Below, piece after piece: positions 10,639 to 23,571 of a stretch of DNA of 64,000 bases. This stretch comes from Epiperipatus broadwayi. Taxonomy: Eukaryota > Onychophora > Udeonychophora > Euonychophora > Peripatidae. The notes beneath the pieces were generated by a model. That model made no database searches, was not told the DNA's origin, and saw only the letters and a program-made list of their open reading frames with translations. Positions within the stretch are counted from its first letter, which is position 1; every line of letters begins with the position of its first letter. A program made the translations under genes and the position numbers. The DNA lies in the NCBI GenBank assembly GCA_028023455.1, contig JAQFVV010013085.1:209169-273168 (forward strand). The letters run 5' to 3'.

Positions 10639-13461
10639 TATAATAGTAACTTACAGTTATTATTATTGGTCTAGTGTGTTTTATCTCTTGTGAAATTATT
10701 TATAAATATAAATTTATATTTGACTATTTTATTATGTAACATATATGTACTATTTAAATATACATTTAAGTTTTAAATAATGTATACCTTAAGCTTTTGA
10801 GTAAAATGCCAGATTTGAAGTTAAGAATAAATACTTATATATTTTTTTATTTTATTATTAAATCTTAATGTCAGTGGAACAATTGATAGTTGAATTAAGC
10901 ATGAACTTATATAACACACGGGCAGATTCGTTCGTGCTCTGGATATAAAAAAAACGAAGAAAAAAAAAGAAAATCATTTCACTTTAAAAATATTATTTTT
11001 CTTTTATTAATACTACTATTTAACGATTGGAATTTAAATATTAACTTTTCCAAATTAAAATAATTTGTGGATTCAAAGTTTGCAAGGAAAATATATTTAA
11101 TTTTCTACTCAATCTTAAAGGAATAGCAATATAAAAGAAAAGAACGTCTGTTTAAGTTTTGAAACTACGTTGTTTTAACTCTTCCATTATTCTTCGGATA
11201 TATATAAATTTAAGAAAATTATATATATTAAGGATAAAACAATGTGCACTGAGTAGTACACTTATTATATCGTAAAAGGTTTCGAAACCAACCTTGCATG
11301 CTATTTTAAAATATTTTGAAATATTAGATATATAGAACGTCTAAGGATAATACAAAAATGAAGATTAAGAACATCTACATTCGAAGAATATTTATTTTAT
11401 TTCACATTAATCGAATCATTGGATATTGTTAACAGTTTATTGTCTATGGATAAATAAAATCATCATTATACCAATGGATTAATAATATACTTCGTAAAAG
11501 ATCTTCATTAGGATGATGAACTATAGACTTCAATACCTACTCTCAATTCTCTTATAAATAAGTTTCCTTTATTATATATTTATATATATTATAATAATGC
11601 TTATATTATTTTAATATGTTTATTATTATTATTATTATCTTTATTTCAAATTTGGCATCGCATCATTTTATATCTTGATAGGAAAATTATATTTATTATT
11701 AAATATAATTAATTGAAAGCTTGACATAATTCATCAAATTAGATGAGAGATATAAAAAAATAGTTATTATTTGACAGATATCTTAAACAGGATTATATTG
11801 TGTTTACTACGTAATATTGTAAACGTTTAATGTATTTTTATGTATTAAAAATACATATAATATATAAGTTATACAATGGTAAATAATACCTATATATGGG
11901 TAATTGTGAAGCATATAAATAAGAACGGTAAATAAGTTAATAAGTTACATAAATTATTAATTTTTGAACCCAGATATTGTTTTTATATATCTATTAATTT
12001 AAGCTATTTTCTTTAATTTTTGAAAGTTTATTATAGTATTGAGCTTTGCCTGTCTTTGACGCGACCTCTCGTAAGCAGTTGACGTCACTCTAACTCAGCC
12101 TATTCTTATGCTAAAAAATTCGTTCGATACGTTTTAAAGAGATTTTTAAAAGTTCTGTACAATGGTGACCTCTTCCGACTTATTTTACAAGTAAAAAATA
12201 AAAAAAAACGCATTTAAACCTAAACAAAGAAAGAACATTATTTGTGATTGGTTCTTAGCAAGCTCTCAGCCGAAAAAGACATTCTGATTGGTTGGACAGA
12301 ACAAAGAAACTGCCTGATCAAAGAAAATAAAGAAAAACGCTGAGATTTTCATTTCGAATCCAATTTTAAGTATTATAAAATTATATTTATGGAAACTAAA
12401 AATGATTCTCAGACAGAATAATAAAAAAACAAAATTATTTTCGAAAAATATTGAAGATTTTAGTACAAATATTGAAGATGTAGTAAGAAGAAATATTTAC
12501 TTTTCTATAACGTAAAAGTCGATCTTTTTGTTTATATTATAGCTTTTATGTTGCCGATATTGAATATTTTAGAATAAATAAATAGCAATTTATTTTTGAA
12601 AGAACTTTCGTTCTCTTCACAACATGAAAAAATTAATAATATACTTTTTATAAACGTATCTGAGTTGAATTTAATATTATAGGCGAATATTTTTTAACAA
12701 TAGGCTTTGTCTTCAGTTTGTGAGTTGGCCAATTACAAGCTTTGATTTTTACCTCATACAACCAATGATTTAATTAGCGGTTAAAAGGTTAAATAAAAAA
12801 ATATCATTTATTAATATTCTTTTAAAATGATAAAATTCATCCGTATTTATTTATTAATATTTTATTATCTATTCTATTCTATTTTTTATTGTTTATTAAA
12901 TATTGATTTGTTAACGTGATCTCTTTGTCTAATCATTATTGAATTATATTATATATATGCTAGTATTATAAATGTCATATGAATAATAGTTATAATTAAT
13001 GCTTATATAAAGGCATATGAAATAACTTGTTTTGAAATTATTCCTGAAATGAGCTGATTGCAAATTCTCCGTGAGTTTAAATATCGTGGCATAATGGTGA
13101 CTGAAAGAGGGATGAAAGATGGATGACCTGGTCTAAATTGTATTTAAACTTATTTAAAGATTAATGAGCTAGCATAATAAAGATATATATAATCATGGAC
13201 TAGGTATTTCATCGATTCATTTCTAGCATTCTACTTGAAGACCCAAAGTTCGATTGTAGTGAAATGCGTATCCTCTTTTTAAGGAATTTAATCATCCCTT
13301 TATATTTAACAAGACTAACTTAGATTTTAAATATAATCCATTCTGTTATATTTGGCGAACCTAACTATGAAGCATTAAGTTAATGACTTCTAAACATTAA
13401 ATATAATTGATTATATTACATTTAATACACCAACTGGGATGATTAAGGCCGTCCCGTTATA
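10639..13461 (+). repeat. 3' LTR of the Ty3-type element, with an extra internal block
   Basis: It matches the 5' LTR from TATAATAG to GTTATA. It is about 730 nt longer because a block at about 12044-12789 replaces about 20 nt of the 5' copy. Outside that block the two LTRs differ at only scattered sites. The right edge abuts an AT repeat that belongs to the interrupted LINE. Confidence 0.9.
12044..12789. mobile_element. Block inserted only in the 3' LTR; origin unknown
   Basis: The 5' LTR reads from TATTGAG to GGTATTAAATAA across this point. The 3' LTR has about 745 nt here instead. The block has a higher GC content at its start. It holds a palindromic TGACGTCA (12080-12087) and four CCAAT boxes in both orientations (near 12246, 12287, 12729 and 12762). 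Its two ends share a loose inverted match (GCCTATTCTTATGCTAAAAA near 12098, and on the other strand near 12700 GCCTATTGTTAAAAA). I see no clean terminal repeat, target-site duplication or coding frame. It could be a non-autonomous transposon or captured promoter DNA. Confidence 0.5.
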
Positions 13462-14760
13462 ATATATATATATATATATTCTTGATCACTATTACTGTGT
13501 ACGTTTATTTGCTCTTTTATTATCTCTTTTTCATCAGTATCTTTGGTAGGCTGAGTTCGATTGTGCGCTGTTTTTTCCATTGCAGCTTCTTGAAGCTGTT
13601 GACTTTCTGTTTTTTTTTATCAGTCGGGGTTTGAATTCTATTGGTTTTTTTGGTTTGATAAATCTAGAATTTCAGGTGCTGGCAATGTGTATGCAGTTTT
13701 TTTATTATTCAATTGCTGTTGATCTGTGGATTTTTTATTAACTCTTTCTTGTTAATTTGTTGTTTTTGTTATCTGTTTTGTTCTGTTTGATTCCTGTTGA
13801 TGAGCTTCTCTTGGTTGATATTCAGTGCTCGGTTGGTTTTTCTGGTTGATTTTGGATTTGCAATCGATTGCTAAGTGTCCAGTTTCACCGCACGCAAAAC
13901 ATCTTGGCCTTAATCCTTTTATGTGAATGGTAAGTATTGCATTTTGGTCAACTATTTGTGTTGGGATATCCTTCAGGTTTACACTGTCATTCAGCTTTAT
14001 TTTGAAATGAAAATTGTTGCTGAAAACTGGCATGGGGGTGTCGGATAAGTAGATTTGTTTTATATAAATAGCTTTGCCAAATGACTATTAATTTCTGAAA
14101 ATCCTGTATGGTATATTCGATATAAGTGTTTTTAATTATTCTGTTACAATAGCTTTGCAAGCTTTGATTGACTATTATTAGCGTGTAGCTTCCCAAAGTT
14201 TTTATTTTAGTTTGAAATCTTGCACGCTGGTGTTCATCGAAAAACTGAATTGCAACGTATCACGAGTTTGGATGCTCTCCAATACTAGAGACTGTATCCC
14301 ACATTTCTGTTGCTATCAGCTTTTTATAAAGAAGCTCTCTGTGGAATTTATAAAGTGTTAAATTCCTATCAGTGACTGCTAACACCAGTGATCTCTGTGA
14401 AAATAATTTTTGGAAAGTTGTGAATAGTTTTTTAGGGATGGTGCTGTTGAAATTAACATTTATTTTTTGCAGTTCATCTTGATTCCATATCATTGGGGAG
14501 GGCTTCTCATTATTGTTGTCGATAAGGTTTAAATTATTTATGTCAGCTTGATTTACCTTCCTAAATCTTGCTGCCTGTGGTAATGTTGGACTTTTTTCAT
14601 TGATGTGTGGCTGCTGGTTTATTTTGATTATGTTCACGTAAGTTTTTGCATTAGTCACAGTTTCCATTTTATCACCATTTGCTTTAATGCGATTTATGTC
14701 ATTGTCTTCTTGACGTGACGCCATGCTTGCTTATGACGTTAGAATTTATTTTTAGTTATG
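13462..14760 (-). mobile_element. APE-type LINE, 5' portion (ORF1)
   Basis: This is the upstream half of the LINE whose ORF2 is at 1-2012, on the same strand and separated only by the LTR element. The order on the minus strand is ORF1 start (14724), CCHC region, a break at the AT repeat (13462-13480), then the ORF1 tail and ORF2 beyond the insertion. The 5' limit is unclear; a (TTA)n array starts 170 nt further out. Confidence 0.75.
13752..14724 (-). pseudogene. LINE ORF1 with CCHC zinc knuckle, frameshifted
   Basis: It starts at ATG 14724 (MASRQEDNDINRIK) and is open to 14260, then continues in other frames at 14196-13987 and 14033-13752. The last segment contains CFACGETGHLAIDC, a CX2CX4HX4C nucleic-acid-binding knuckle typical of ORF1 of I/Jockey/Tx1-like LINEs, followed by a Gln/Lys-rich stretch. 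A further frame on the minus strand at 13750-13480 keeps a similar Gln/Lys/Thr composition and runs into the AT repeat at the insertion point. ORF1 would bind the element RNA. At least two frameshifts and several stops make it non-functional. Confidence 0.8.
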
Positions 14761-14932
14761 AATGACCATATTACTTACTTTTTTGCTAGAAAACAACTGT
14801 TCAGTAATCTGCCATCACTGTCTTTATATATCACAGTTTTCAAGTATGAAAACGATTAGAATATGGGGGAAAAAAGATTTTAATAAGACCTTCATTCTTG
14901 ATGACTTAGGCATACACGTGCATGCACATATT

Positions 14933-15083
<151 letters not shown>

Positions 15084-18000
15084 TGCCTTTTTCTTTTGGT
15101 GTTGGCATGACCATATTCGCTTTTGATGATACATAGGAATTGAACTCACCCTACTAATTAAAGTCAGCATAAAGTTGAAGGCTTATACAGTATCTATAGC
15201 TTATAATATTTTCACACATGTATGTTAAGTAAGCATTAAAGTTAAGTATTGAAAAACCAATTTACACTTTGATAACCTAAAATTAGAAAAGGTTTAATAA
15301 TTTTTTCAATGTAATGAATATTATTATAAGGTTACAGAAATAAAAATACTGAAATAAATAGAATAGTTAGATATTGCAATCATTAAACATTTTACTGCAG
15401 GATATATACCTTTTCAACATTAAAGGAACATAAAGGAGAAAACATTATTTATCAGACAGTAAGAATCTGAGCAAAGTTCATACCTGAAAGAAATATAAAT
15501 TTTTCTTGAACTGGATTTGAATTCAAGACATATGCTGTATTACCAAAGCTCTGAAATATTTGTAGAGGTAGAGCAGCAGAATCTGGACTTTAAAGTCCAC
15601 TGATTACATTAAATCATCCGGAAATATAATTTCCTATAAGCTCCTAAGCATTTCAATTATTTTTTGTTCACCATGGTTTAGTACAGTGATAGAATGGATA
15701 ATTTTGAGATCAAAATTTAGAGGTCATAGTTTCAGCTGTCACTCCTGATGTTCAAATTTTTCACAAACTTTGAGGAATAAACCATTAGACTATTATTTTT
15801 TGTTTATTAAATCCAAAGCACTAAGATGTATTTGTAGGCATAGAAATCAAGAGTTGATCTCCTGTTATATTTTTCCAAATTGGACAAACTTATTAAATTT
15901 TTGATCATTTCATTGAATACTTTTTTTTGTATTTCAGTGTAAAAAATATCTTAATGTTAAAAATTTAAATAAATAAATGTAATCTACTATTAAAACTGCA
16001 TTCTTGCGATTTCTATATAGTAATGAAGTTTTCTCATGACAAAACAAATAAGTACTATGTAATTGGCCAAATTTATCAGCATGATATTCATCTTTTGAGA
16101 AATGATGCAGTTTCGATGACTTTTAGTTTCTTCATCAGACATACATAGGATTATTGATATCTTGGATCACGGTTTGACTTTTATTTTTATAAATATATAT
16201 TTTAAATTTTCAATTTAATTTTAATTTTTTTTTATTACAGCTGTCTTATTTTTTTAAAATTTATATTAATGATTCTAATTTTAAGACAGAGTCTTAAATC
16301 TTAGAATGTCAAAACCTTGAAGAAGACTGCTTAGAATTTAAAATGAAATTAAAATTTTAGGACAAAGTGAAAAATGATCTAATCTGTTTCTGATTTTTAT
16401 CCAATCATAATCCTTATTCACTGATATGAATATTCTGTTATCTTAATAAAATTTAAAGTTATCTCAGTACATGGACATTAACTTGTAGAAATAAACATAA
16501 ATTTATCTCAATTCATAAACAGATATATATCCATGTATTAAATAATTTTATGTTAAATGATCAAGGCATAGACAGGAAAGATTTATCTGGGGGGGGGGGG
16601 TGATTGTCAAATAAATTTTAAACAATAGCGAATCTTATTCAACATCTTATCCAAATATCATTTTCTTTATCTAACTTTTACTTGAACATTTTTGAAATAA
16701 TATATTTGAAAATTTGAAAATACTGCAATAAATAAAAAAATGTGATTCTGAAAGTTTTTTTTCTAACGACTCTTTTAATGTCTACAAACTTGCTCTATCA
16801 ATTATCCTACTGTTATTCACACTTGTCAGAATTTGCTACAGTGTATATTGGTTTTCTAAGTAAAGTAAATATCAATGTCTCATCAATGTAAGCTTCAAAA
16901 CTATCGAAAATTAAAAATAAAGACCATTTTAATTCACATTAGGATGAGATGTTATTTATTCTATTTTAATGTTATCAGCTATGATAAGTTTGAATAATGC
17001 TTCCACTTTGATTGCATCCATAAAAACTAAGTCCTGGCTTATAGGTTTCATCAGTGATGAGCTTGGACAAACCAAAAGATTCAGATGCATTAAATCTAGA
17101 TCTAAGCTTCTCATTGATGAAGGGAAAAACTAGACATTAAATCTAGATCTAAGCTTCTCATAGATAAAGGGAAAAACTAGCCACTAATCTGGAATGTGAA
17201 TAGGATAGCACTGGATATGTATTTAATAAGCACTGGTATTTACTCATGCTTACACCAGATGGAAGTAGTGGAGTTAAAGCAAATAAGTTTGTTCATGAAA
17301 AATATTACATAACCTGGGTCATATTATGTGATTGATATCACTATTGTATATGAAAATTATCTTAACTTTCTTTAATTATCTACATTTACCGAACCACATT
17401 TCAGTCTTAATACCATTAGAGAACTATGTAGCTGTGAAGAAAGATTATTATTCTTTGAAAATAATGCCCGATTTATATGATATTTTTAATCTTAAGTATG
17501 TGATATATATAACCAAGTTGAATCATTATTAGTTTTTTAAAATAAAGCATTTTTATTCTTATAATTCCATTACTTTTGCATATACCGTAATTACAATTTA
17601 GTCTATCAGACATGATTTCACTTTTCATAATAAAAATACATTGCCCAGAAACTTAATAATACATAGAATGATCTAATTTTTAGACAAATAGCATAAAATA
17701 TTTTTTCTTTGAAAATAAAAATAATTGGTAGTTGAAAATTACCACATGCAACAAAAATTGATCAAAATCTACAGTGAAAGCATAATCCCAGTTTACATAA
17801 TACTTTTCAGGCGCAATCTCGGTCTATTTTATTCCTGTGCTGCCATCTATTGTTAACTAGGAAAATGAATAATACTTAAGGTAGTGCTAATTAAATTCCA
17901 GTTTAGTGTTATTATATTCATATCTGAGACCAGATTCTGGTAAAAGGTCTCCACCAGCTTGAATCTGGAACTTATCCATCTGAATTTTTAAAAACCAATT

Positions 18001-18353
18001 CTTGTTTAGCTATAAAGCTACCAGTCTGAAATTAAAAAAACAATTCAATGTCTTGAATACAAGTCAACTTGCTTACATAGTTAAATAGCTCTAACAACCA
18101 TCAATAATTATATATTTTTGTGATTTCCATTTATAATAGAAAATCTCCTTATATTCTGTCCTGTAAATGCTCTATACTGATATCCATTTTATATATAGAT
18201 AAACAAAGAATGATATGAATTATGAGTAAATGCAATCAATTTTATCAATTTCTCCTGGAATGCACGCTTCTGTCTCCATTAAATATGTCCAAGTATTATG
18301 AGAAGAGAAATAAAATATTTCAATTATTCATAAAACACTAAATACCTAATATT

Positions 18354-18354
<1 letters not shown>
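15084..18354. other. AT-rich non-coding DNA
   Basis: I find no gene. It contains a run of ten G at about 16591-16600 and a roughly 50-bp tandem duplication at 17088-17183. The 66-codon frame at 17332-17532 has no recognisable motif and a composition expected of AT-rich chance frames. Confidence 0.5.
17088..17183. repeat. Tandem duplication, unit about 50 bp
   Basis: Two adjacent copies of a unit that starts CATTAAATCTAGATCTAAGC and ends GGGAAAAACTAG, differing at a few bases and one short indel. Confidence 0.85.
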
Positions 18355-18432
<78 letters not shown>

Positions 18433-18452
18433 TGATGATGATGATGATGATG
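18355..18452. repeat. (TAA)n(GAT)n compound microsatellite
   Basis: About 25 TAA units followed directly by eight GAT units. Confidence 0.97.
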
Positions 18453-18795
18453 CCATTTTTAAATATAACTAAAATTAGTAATAAAGAAATTACAAAACTT
18501 GATTAAAACAAATAAATATAGATATTTTTATCTGGGCCTTTCATGATTTGAATTTCAGTTTCTTTTGGACATTTGTATGTACGTTTTGAAATATCCCAGT
18601 TTGTTTAAACATTTGTATGCCCGCAGTAAAATATTTCTGAAAGTCAAATTTTTTTTCAGTTTTGTCTTAATGATTACACTGACATTTTTTTTTTAATTCT
18701 TGACTTAAAATTATTTATTTTTTCAACAGTTGAAATTCTGTTAAACTTTCATTCTTTCACTTGAAGATTTCAAAGGTAGGTATTTTATATTCAAT

Positions 18796-19162
18796 CGATG
18801 CATGACAAGATAGAAAGTTAAGTTCAAATTCTAGTGACAACACTTTGAAAAATTCAGAAAGCTATATCTCAACAGAATTTGCCACAATTGGTACAATTGG
18901 TTTGTCCTAGTCACACATTTTGATGTTTTTAGTGATGTAGTGAAGTTTTTTAATGCTTCTGTAATTTAAGATAAAATATATTCAGTAAATCACGTCACGA
19001 GAGAGAAAGTTAAGTTCAAACTCTGGAGACAACACTAAGAAATGTTTAGAAGGGTATATTTCAACAGAAGTGGGCACAAATGGTATGATTTGTCTAATCA
19101 CACATTTTGATGTTTTTAGTGATCTAGTGAAGTTTTCTCAAGCTTCTATAATTTAAGATAAC
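18796..19162. repeat. Diverged tandem repeat, two units of about 175 bp
   Basis: Unit 1 (about 18796-18970) and unit 2 (about 18988-19162) share GAAAGTTAAGTTCAAA, GACAACACT, TCACACATTTTGATGTTTTT and AATTTAAGATAA in the same order with moderate divergence. No coding frame spans them. Confidence 0.8.
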
Positions 19163-21369
19163 TTTAATTTCTTTATGGATTTACAGATTCTTTTATTTTA
19201 TGGGCACAATTTTCTAAATTGTGTGCTACAACTTGGCTTACCATTAATTAACTTTATTTGCAAACATGGCTTGTGTAAATTTAGTATGATAGAATATTGA
19301 TTAAACCTAGTACTCAAACTAGATCTCGTTTATTCTCTCAACTTGTAACGCAACTGAGACCAAACGTAACATTTTTGATTAACAAATTCATATAATTTTT
19401 TGATTTAGAATTTCATTTATTAACCGATACATTCCTAAGCAAGCTCTGTTGTTTATTTCAAACTTATTGCTTAAGCTGCTTATCGGATGAATAAAATTTC
19501 TAAACAAGCTAATTACCATTTTAATCAATTTAAAAAAATAATTTAAGTTTTTACATTTAAAAAAAAAATCAAAATCATTTTTTGAGCATTATATTACAAA
19601 TTTTTATTTCACTGAATTATTTTATATAAAATCATTATAAATTTCAAATTAAATTATTTATGCTAATAAAGATTAAAATTTTATGAATACATTTATAACA
19701 CTCTTGCCCTTTTTATTTTGCAAGTAAATAATAATTATTAAATCTAGATATTATTTTAACTTTTATCTTACGACTTTTATAACTCACTGGGGATTAATCA
19801 CTCAAATGCATATTCAATCATTTTTCAAATTTCTTTAAACAAACAAATATCATTTTCTTGAGCGGTCCTCCTTTAATATTTTTATTAATAGAGGAATATA
19901 TAAATCTATTATATGTTTGTTATTCGTATTTCATTAAATAATCTTAATTTGAAAATGTATAGATTTTTAATAAGGAAATGCTCATTTATTATGTGAAAGC
20001 TGGAAATTAAGTAATTGATTTTATTCATATGCATAGGCAATGACAATATCGTCACAATATATATATATTAAAAAGCCACAGATTGCATTATTTTCATTGG
20101 TCACTGGCTATTATCATGTGACTGTGCTTTTTTTAAAATAAAAATATAACAGATATTTCCATGTATTTAAAATATTTCAATAATATCATCTGTTAAAAAT
20201 AATTAATTTATAATATTTGACTTCTGGTGGAAGATTCTTGTTATGATCAGGAAAGGGAAAAAGTTAGGAGCTTTGTTTTCTTAAAGTACATATATACATA
20301 CTGTAGCACTTTGTATCTATTTAAAGTCTTACAGTTTACTACATCACTGGTCACTGACTATATATATATATATAAGATTTCCAGTCATTAATATTATGCA
20401 GTATATTAAGATTAATATTCACATTACTGGTTTATTAATTAAATGATATAATCTCAATCCTTATTTCAACCTAATAATGTATTATATGTAAGTACAAGGT
20501 TGAGACAGTACCATAAAACATTACAAACCTATCTGATAATGTAATTGTTTATGCTAATATGATAATTTGTCTAACCCAAACTATAAAATAGCCAATCCTA
20601 ATGACAAACATATGCTTATCATAAAAGGTTCTGCCCAAAAATAGAGCTATATGAAGATTAATGTTAATAATATTGTCTCCACAGATTTGTTTACGAGTAG
20701 TAAATGGTGATTGGTGAAAATTCATCTAAAAACTAAGTATAATAAATTTATCAGTTTATATTTTATTGTCATCTGACTTAACTAGTTGTCTAAGCAATTT
20801 TTATCTTGTTGTCAACACATTGCATAAATCTCAGTTATTGAATGCTATCTGTAACAATATTTCTTATGGGATTTTAATTGTATGTATGATACATTGTCTA
20901 CCCCTTTATAGATTAAGCTTATGCATCTATTGTTAATTTATCTATTAAAATATCTTGCCTGACCTTTTCTGAGTATGCATTTATCACACTCAATTTGTTA
21001 GAATATAACTAGCCAATGTTTATCTATAAATTTTATAACTTGGTGATTTTAAGATACTACCAGATGATATCCACATCATCACCACATCACTTATTTTTTT
21101 AATATGTTAAAGTTACTTTCAATTATTACTTAGCTGCAGTTTAAAAATAGTTTCAATCACATTTGTGCACATGATTTTAAGACCTTTAATTAAAAAAATT
21201 GATTTGTCATAACATGATCGTAAACTCTCTGTTCATAATCAGTGTTTTATTTATATCCAAAAACAGTTCTTTTTACTTGATGCTAGAGCCACCTATAATA
21301 AGCCTGAATAAATATAAAGCTAAAATAAATATATTTCTAAACCATTTTTGGCTTTTGTTTTCATTGGTG
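19163..21369. other. AT-rich non-coding DNA
   Basis: I see no gene, RNA gene or complete mobile element. There are short AT dinucleotide runs at about 20060 and 20361. Confidence 0.45.
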
Positions 21370-21600
21370 ATGGCTTTTGACTTAAAAAAAAAAAGCAAAA
21401 TCAAAAACTCATCTGTAAACAAGGATATTATAGAACCATACTGTCTGGTGTTGAGACAGGAGATAGCTGTAGAATTGAATAAAAAGAACCACTCAAAAAT
21501 GTATGAGTAAGCTGAGAAAATCATGCAATATGTTGCTGATAAGTTCTTAAATTACAAGCTGAAGCACAAACCATTTGATTATTTATTTATTTATTACACC
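21370..21600 (+). pseudogene. Coding-like segment with internal stop; unknown protein
   Basis: From ATG 21370 a frame gives MAFDLKKKSKIKN, then EPYCLVLRQEIAVELNKK, then TAA at 21508-21510, and continues in the same frame as AEKIMQYVADKFLNYKLKHK to about 21580. The charged, helix-like composition on both sides of the stop is unlike the low-complexity Phe/Ile/Tyr frames nearby. That suggests a decayed exon or pseudogene. I do not recognise the family. A chance frame remains possible. Confidence 0.3.
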
Positions 21601-22611
21601 AATATCAGCTTAATTATTTGTGTTGTCCAGTTACAGTTGCTGTGTAGTTTAAAGTTATAGTAAAGAGATGGACCCAAGAGCTGAAAATCCACAGTTTTAC
21701 AGCTCAAATCTGTCACTTCAGGCTCTTGCATGTCATATAATTTTTTTAACTAGTAATTAATTATTCAATTATTTTTTACTTTACTAGTTATAGTCAGATA
21801 AAATTTCTCCAATGAATTAATCATCATCATTTTCTATTTTTTTGTATATATATATATAACACATAATTCTCAAAAAATAAAAAGTTCAAGTATTGAGTGC
21901 AATCCATGGACCTTAAGCCTCAGAACGGGCTTCTCCTTCACTGCATCAAATCATGAAGAACAATCAAATGAACAAAACTTAATATAGAAGAAATGAATAC
22001 TCAACCTCAGATGATATTTTACCCTTCACTAAATGGAAATACATTGCCTAGTTTTTAAAGGCAACATATTAACATATCCAAATACTTGGTATACATTTTT
22101 CAAATTATTTTATCATGTGATCTACTCTTTAAAAAAAATTAACCTGCCTCACCTTCTAAAGGATATGTATCCTTTTTTTTTCTATTGCTCCTTTTTCCTC
22201 GTTCACTACTCTTTCCAACTTATCTTTCATAATTAATCTATTTGTATATGGATAAATGCCATTTTATGAAGAAACTAATTCTGATGTACAAACCATAATA
22301 ATTCATTAAGTCAAAATCTAATAGTTACTTTAACAAACTTATAAATAATGCCATTTTTTGTGTGTCAATACTAATTTATTAGGTAGATAAAAATGATCAA
22401 TTTCTATTCAGCTGACATATTGTTAGGTGGCAAATAAATAACTTATGGGTATTGAAAAGCATTAAACTTTATATTAGCATTTGCATAAAAAGATGGGAAT
22501 TATATATACAATTTATTAAAATGAGTCTGTTGAAGTCGACTTGTAAATTTATGTGATTTATGTATTGGAGTTAGTTCCTTAATAAAATAATATATTTTTA
22601 ACACTACGTAT
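21601..22611. other. AT-rich non-coding DNA
   Basis: Nothing recognisable. The short frames here are AT-rich chance frames. Confidence 0.4.
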
Positions 22612-22690
22612 TTATTATGAGATACAGAGGCAAAACTCTCCATACAGTAGCGCCACTCAGTGCAAGCCAGAATAATCGATGAATGCATAA
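22612..22690. repeat. Fragment of the 50.8-kb fold-back family
   Basis: The stretch CTCTCCATACAGTAGCGCCA followed by CTCAGTGCAAGCCAGAATAA matches one arm of the fold-back element at 50838-51138 (CTCTCCATACAGTCATGCCA, then CTGAGTGCAAATTATAGTAA). Only about 80 bp are present. Confidence 0.6.
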
Positions 22691-23571
22691 AGAATGGTGA
22701 TCATGTGATGTTTAGTGGTTTATTTATTATGAGATTATTAAAATTATTAGAATGTGTACATATATACCAAACGCCTCAAAGTAAAATGATAATAACCACC
22801 TCCATATCTTTGATCTGGGTTTAAATCTGGAAAATTTTTCAAATAGATTACCCATAAATCACGCCTAATATTAATAAGATATTGGTATCAACTTATTAAA
22901 AAAAGGATTCAAACTCTCATCATTTGGCAATTGTCAAGTTTGGTGTTTTCTCCTTGATTCTTCTTCCATGCGGGACTGTTAGGGATCTATTTAAAGAGTG
23001 TTTTATCTTATCTATAAAATCAAATATGCATATATTTAAACAAACACACAACTACAACTTAAAATGTTAGAAATAAAGCAGACATTTTTACTGAGTGTGA
23101 TATTAGAATGTTTTTTTTATATTTCTATTAAAAATACAACTAGTAAAAATCAGGTTGCATTTGATATTGAATAGCTGGCAGAGATTCAATTCTATTATTT
23201 CAAGAAACAAGATCAATGTCAGATAAGAAGATTGGAAATCACACCGAGATGAATTAAATGCAAGCGTGTTGGAATGTAAAAATGAAAGATTTGTCTCTTT
23301 TTTTTTTAAAAAAAATATATATATATATATTTTCATTTAATAAGTTTAACAAATTTTGCGACTTCTACAGAAAATATTGCCAAATAAAAAAATTATACTT
23401 TAATTAATCGGAATAATGTTAATTTAATAATAATTTATAATTTTAATTTTTTAATTACAAACTGCTTCTGCTAGATATTTTTAATAAACGGATTAAATAA
23501 ATAAAAAGCAAAAAGATTAAAATAACTGGAGATTACTTCAATCACTAGATTTTCCAGACGAAATGTTTATT

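Larger units (their letters stand above)
2321..13461 (+). mobile_element. Ty3-type LTR retrotransposon, nearly complete
   Basis: The element has two long direct repeats (2321-4415 and 10639-13461), a candidate tRNA primer-binding site two bases after the 5' LTR, a gag-like ORF, a pol ORF in the order protease, RT, RNase H, integrase, and a polypurine tract abutting the 3' LTR. Integrase downstream of RNase H is the Ty3 (Metaviridae) order, not the Ty1/copia order. The LTRs begin TATAA and end TTATA, a 5-bp inverted pair rather than TG...CA. Both flanks are AT dinucleotide repeats, so a target-site duplication cannot be pinned down. There is no env-like ORF. Gag has one in-frame TGA, so this copy is probably not autonomous. 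Confidence 0.93.
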
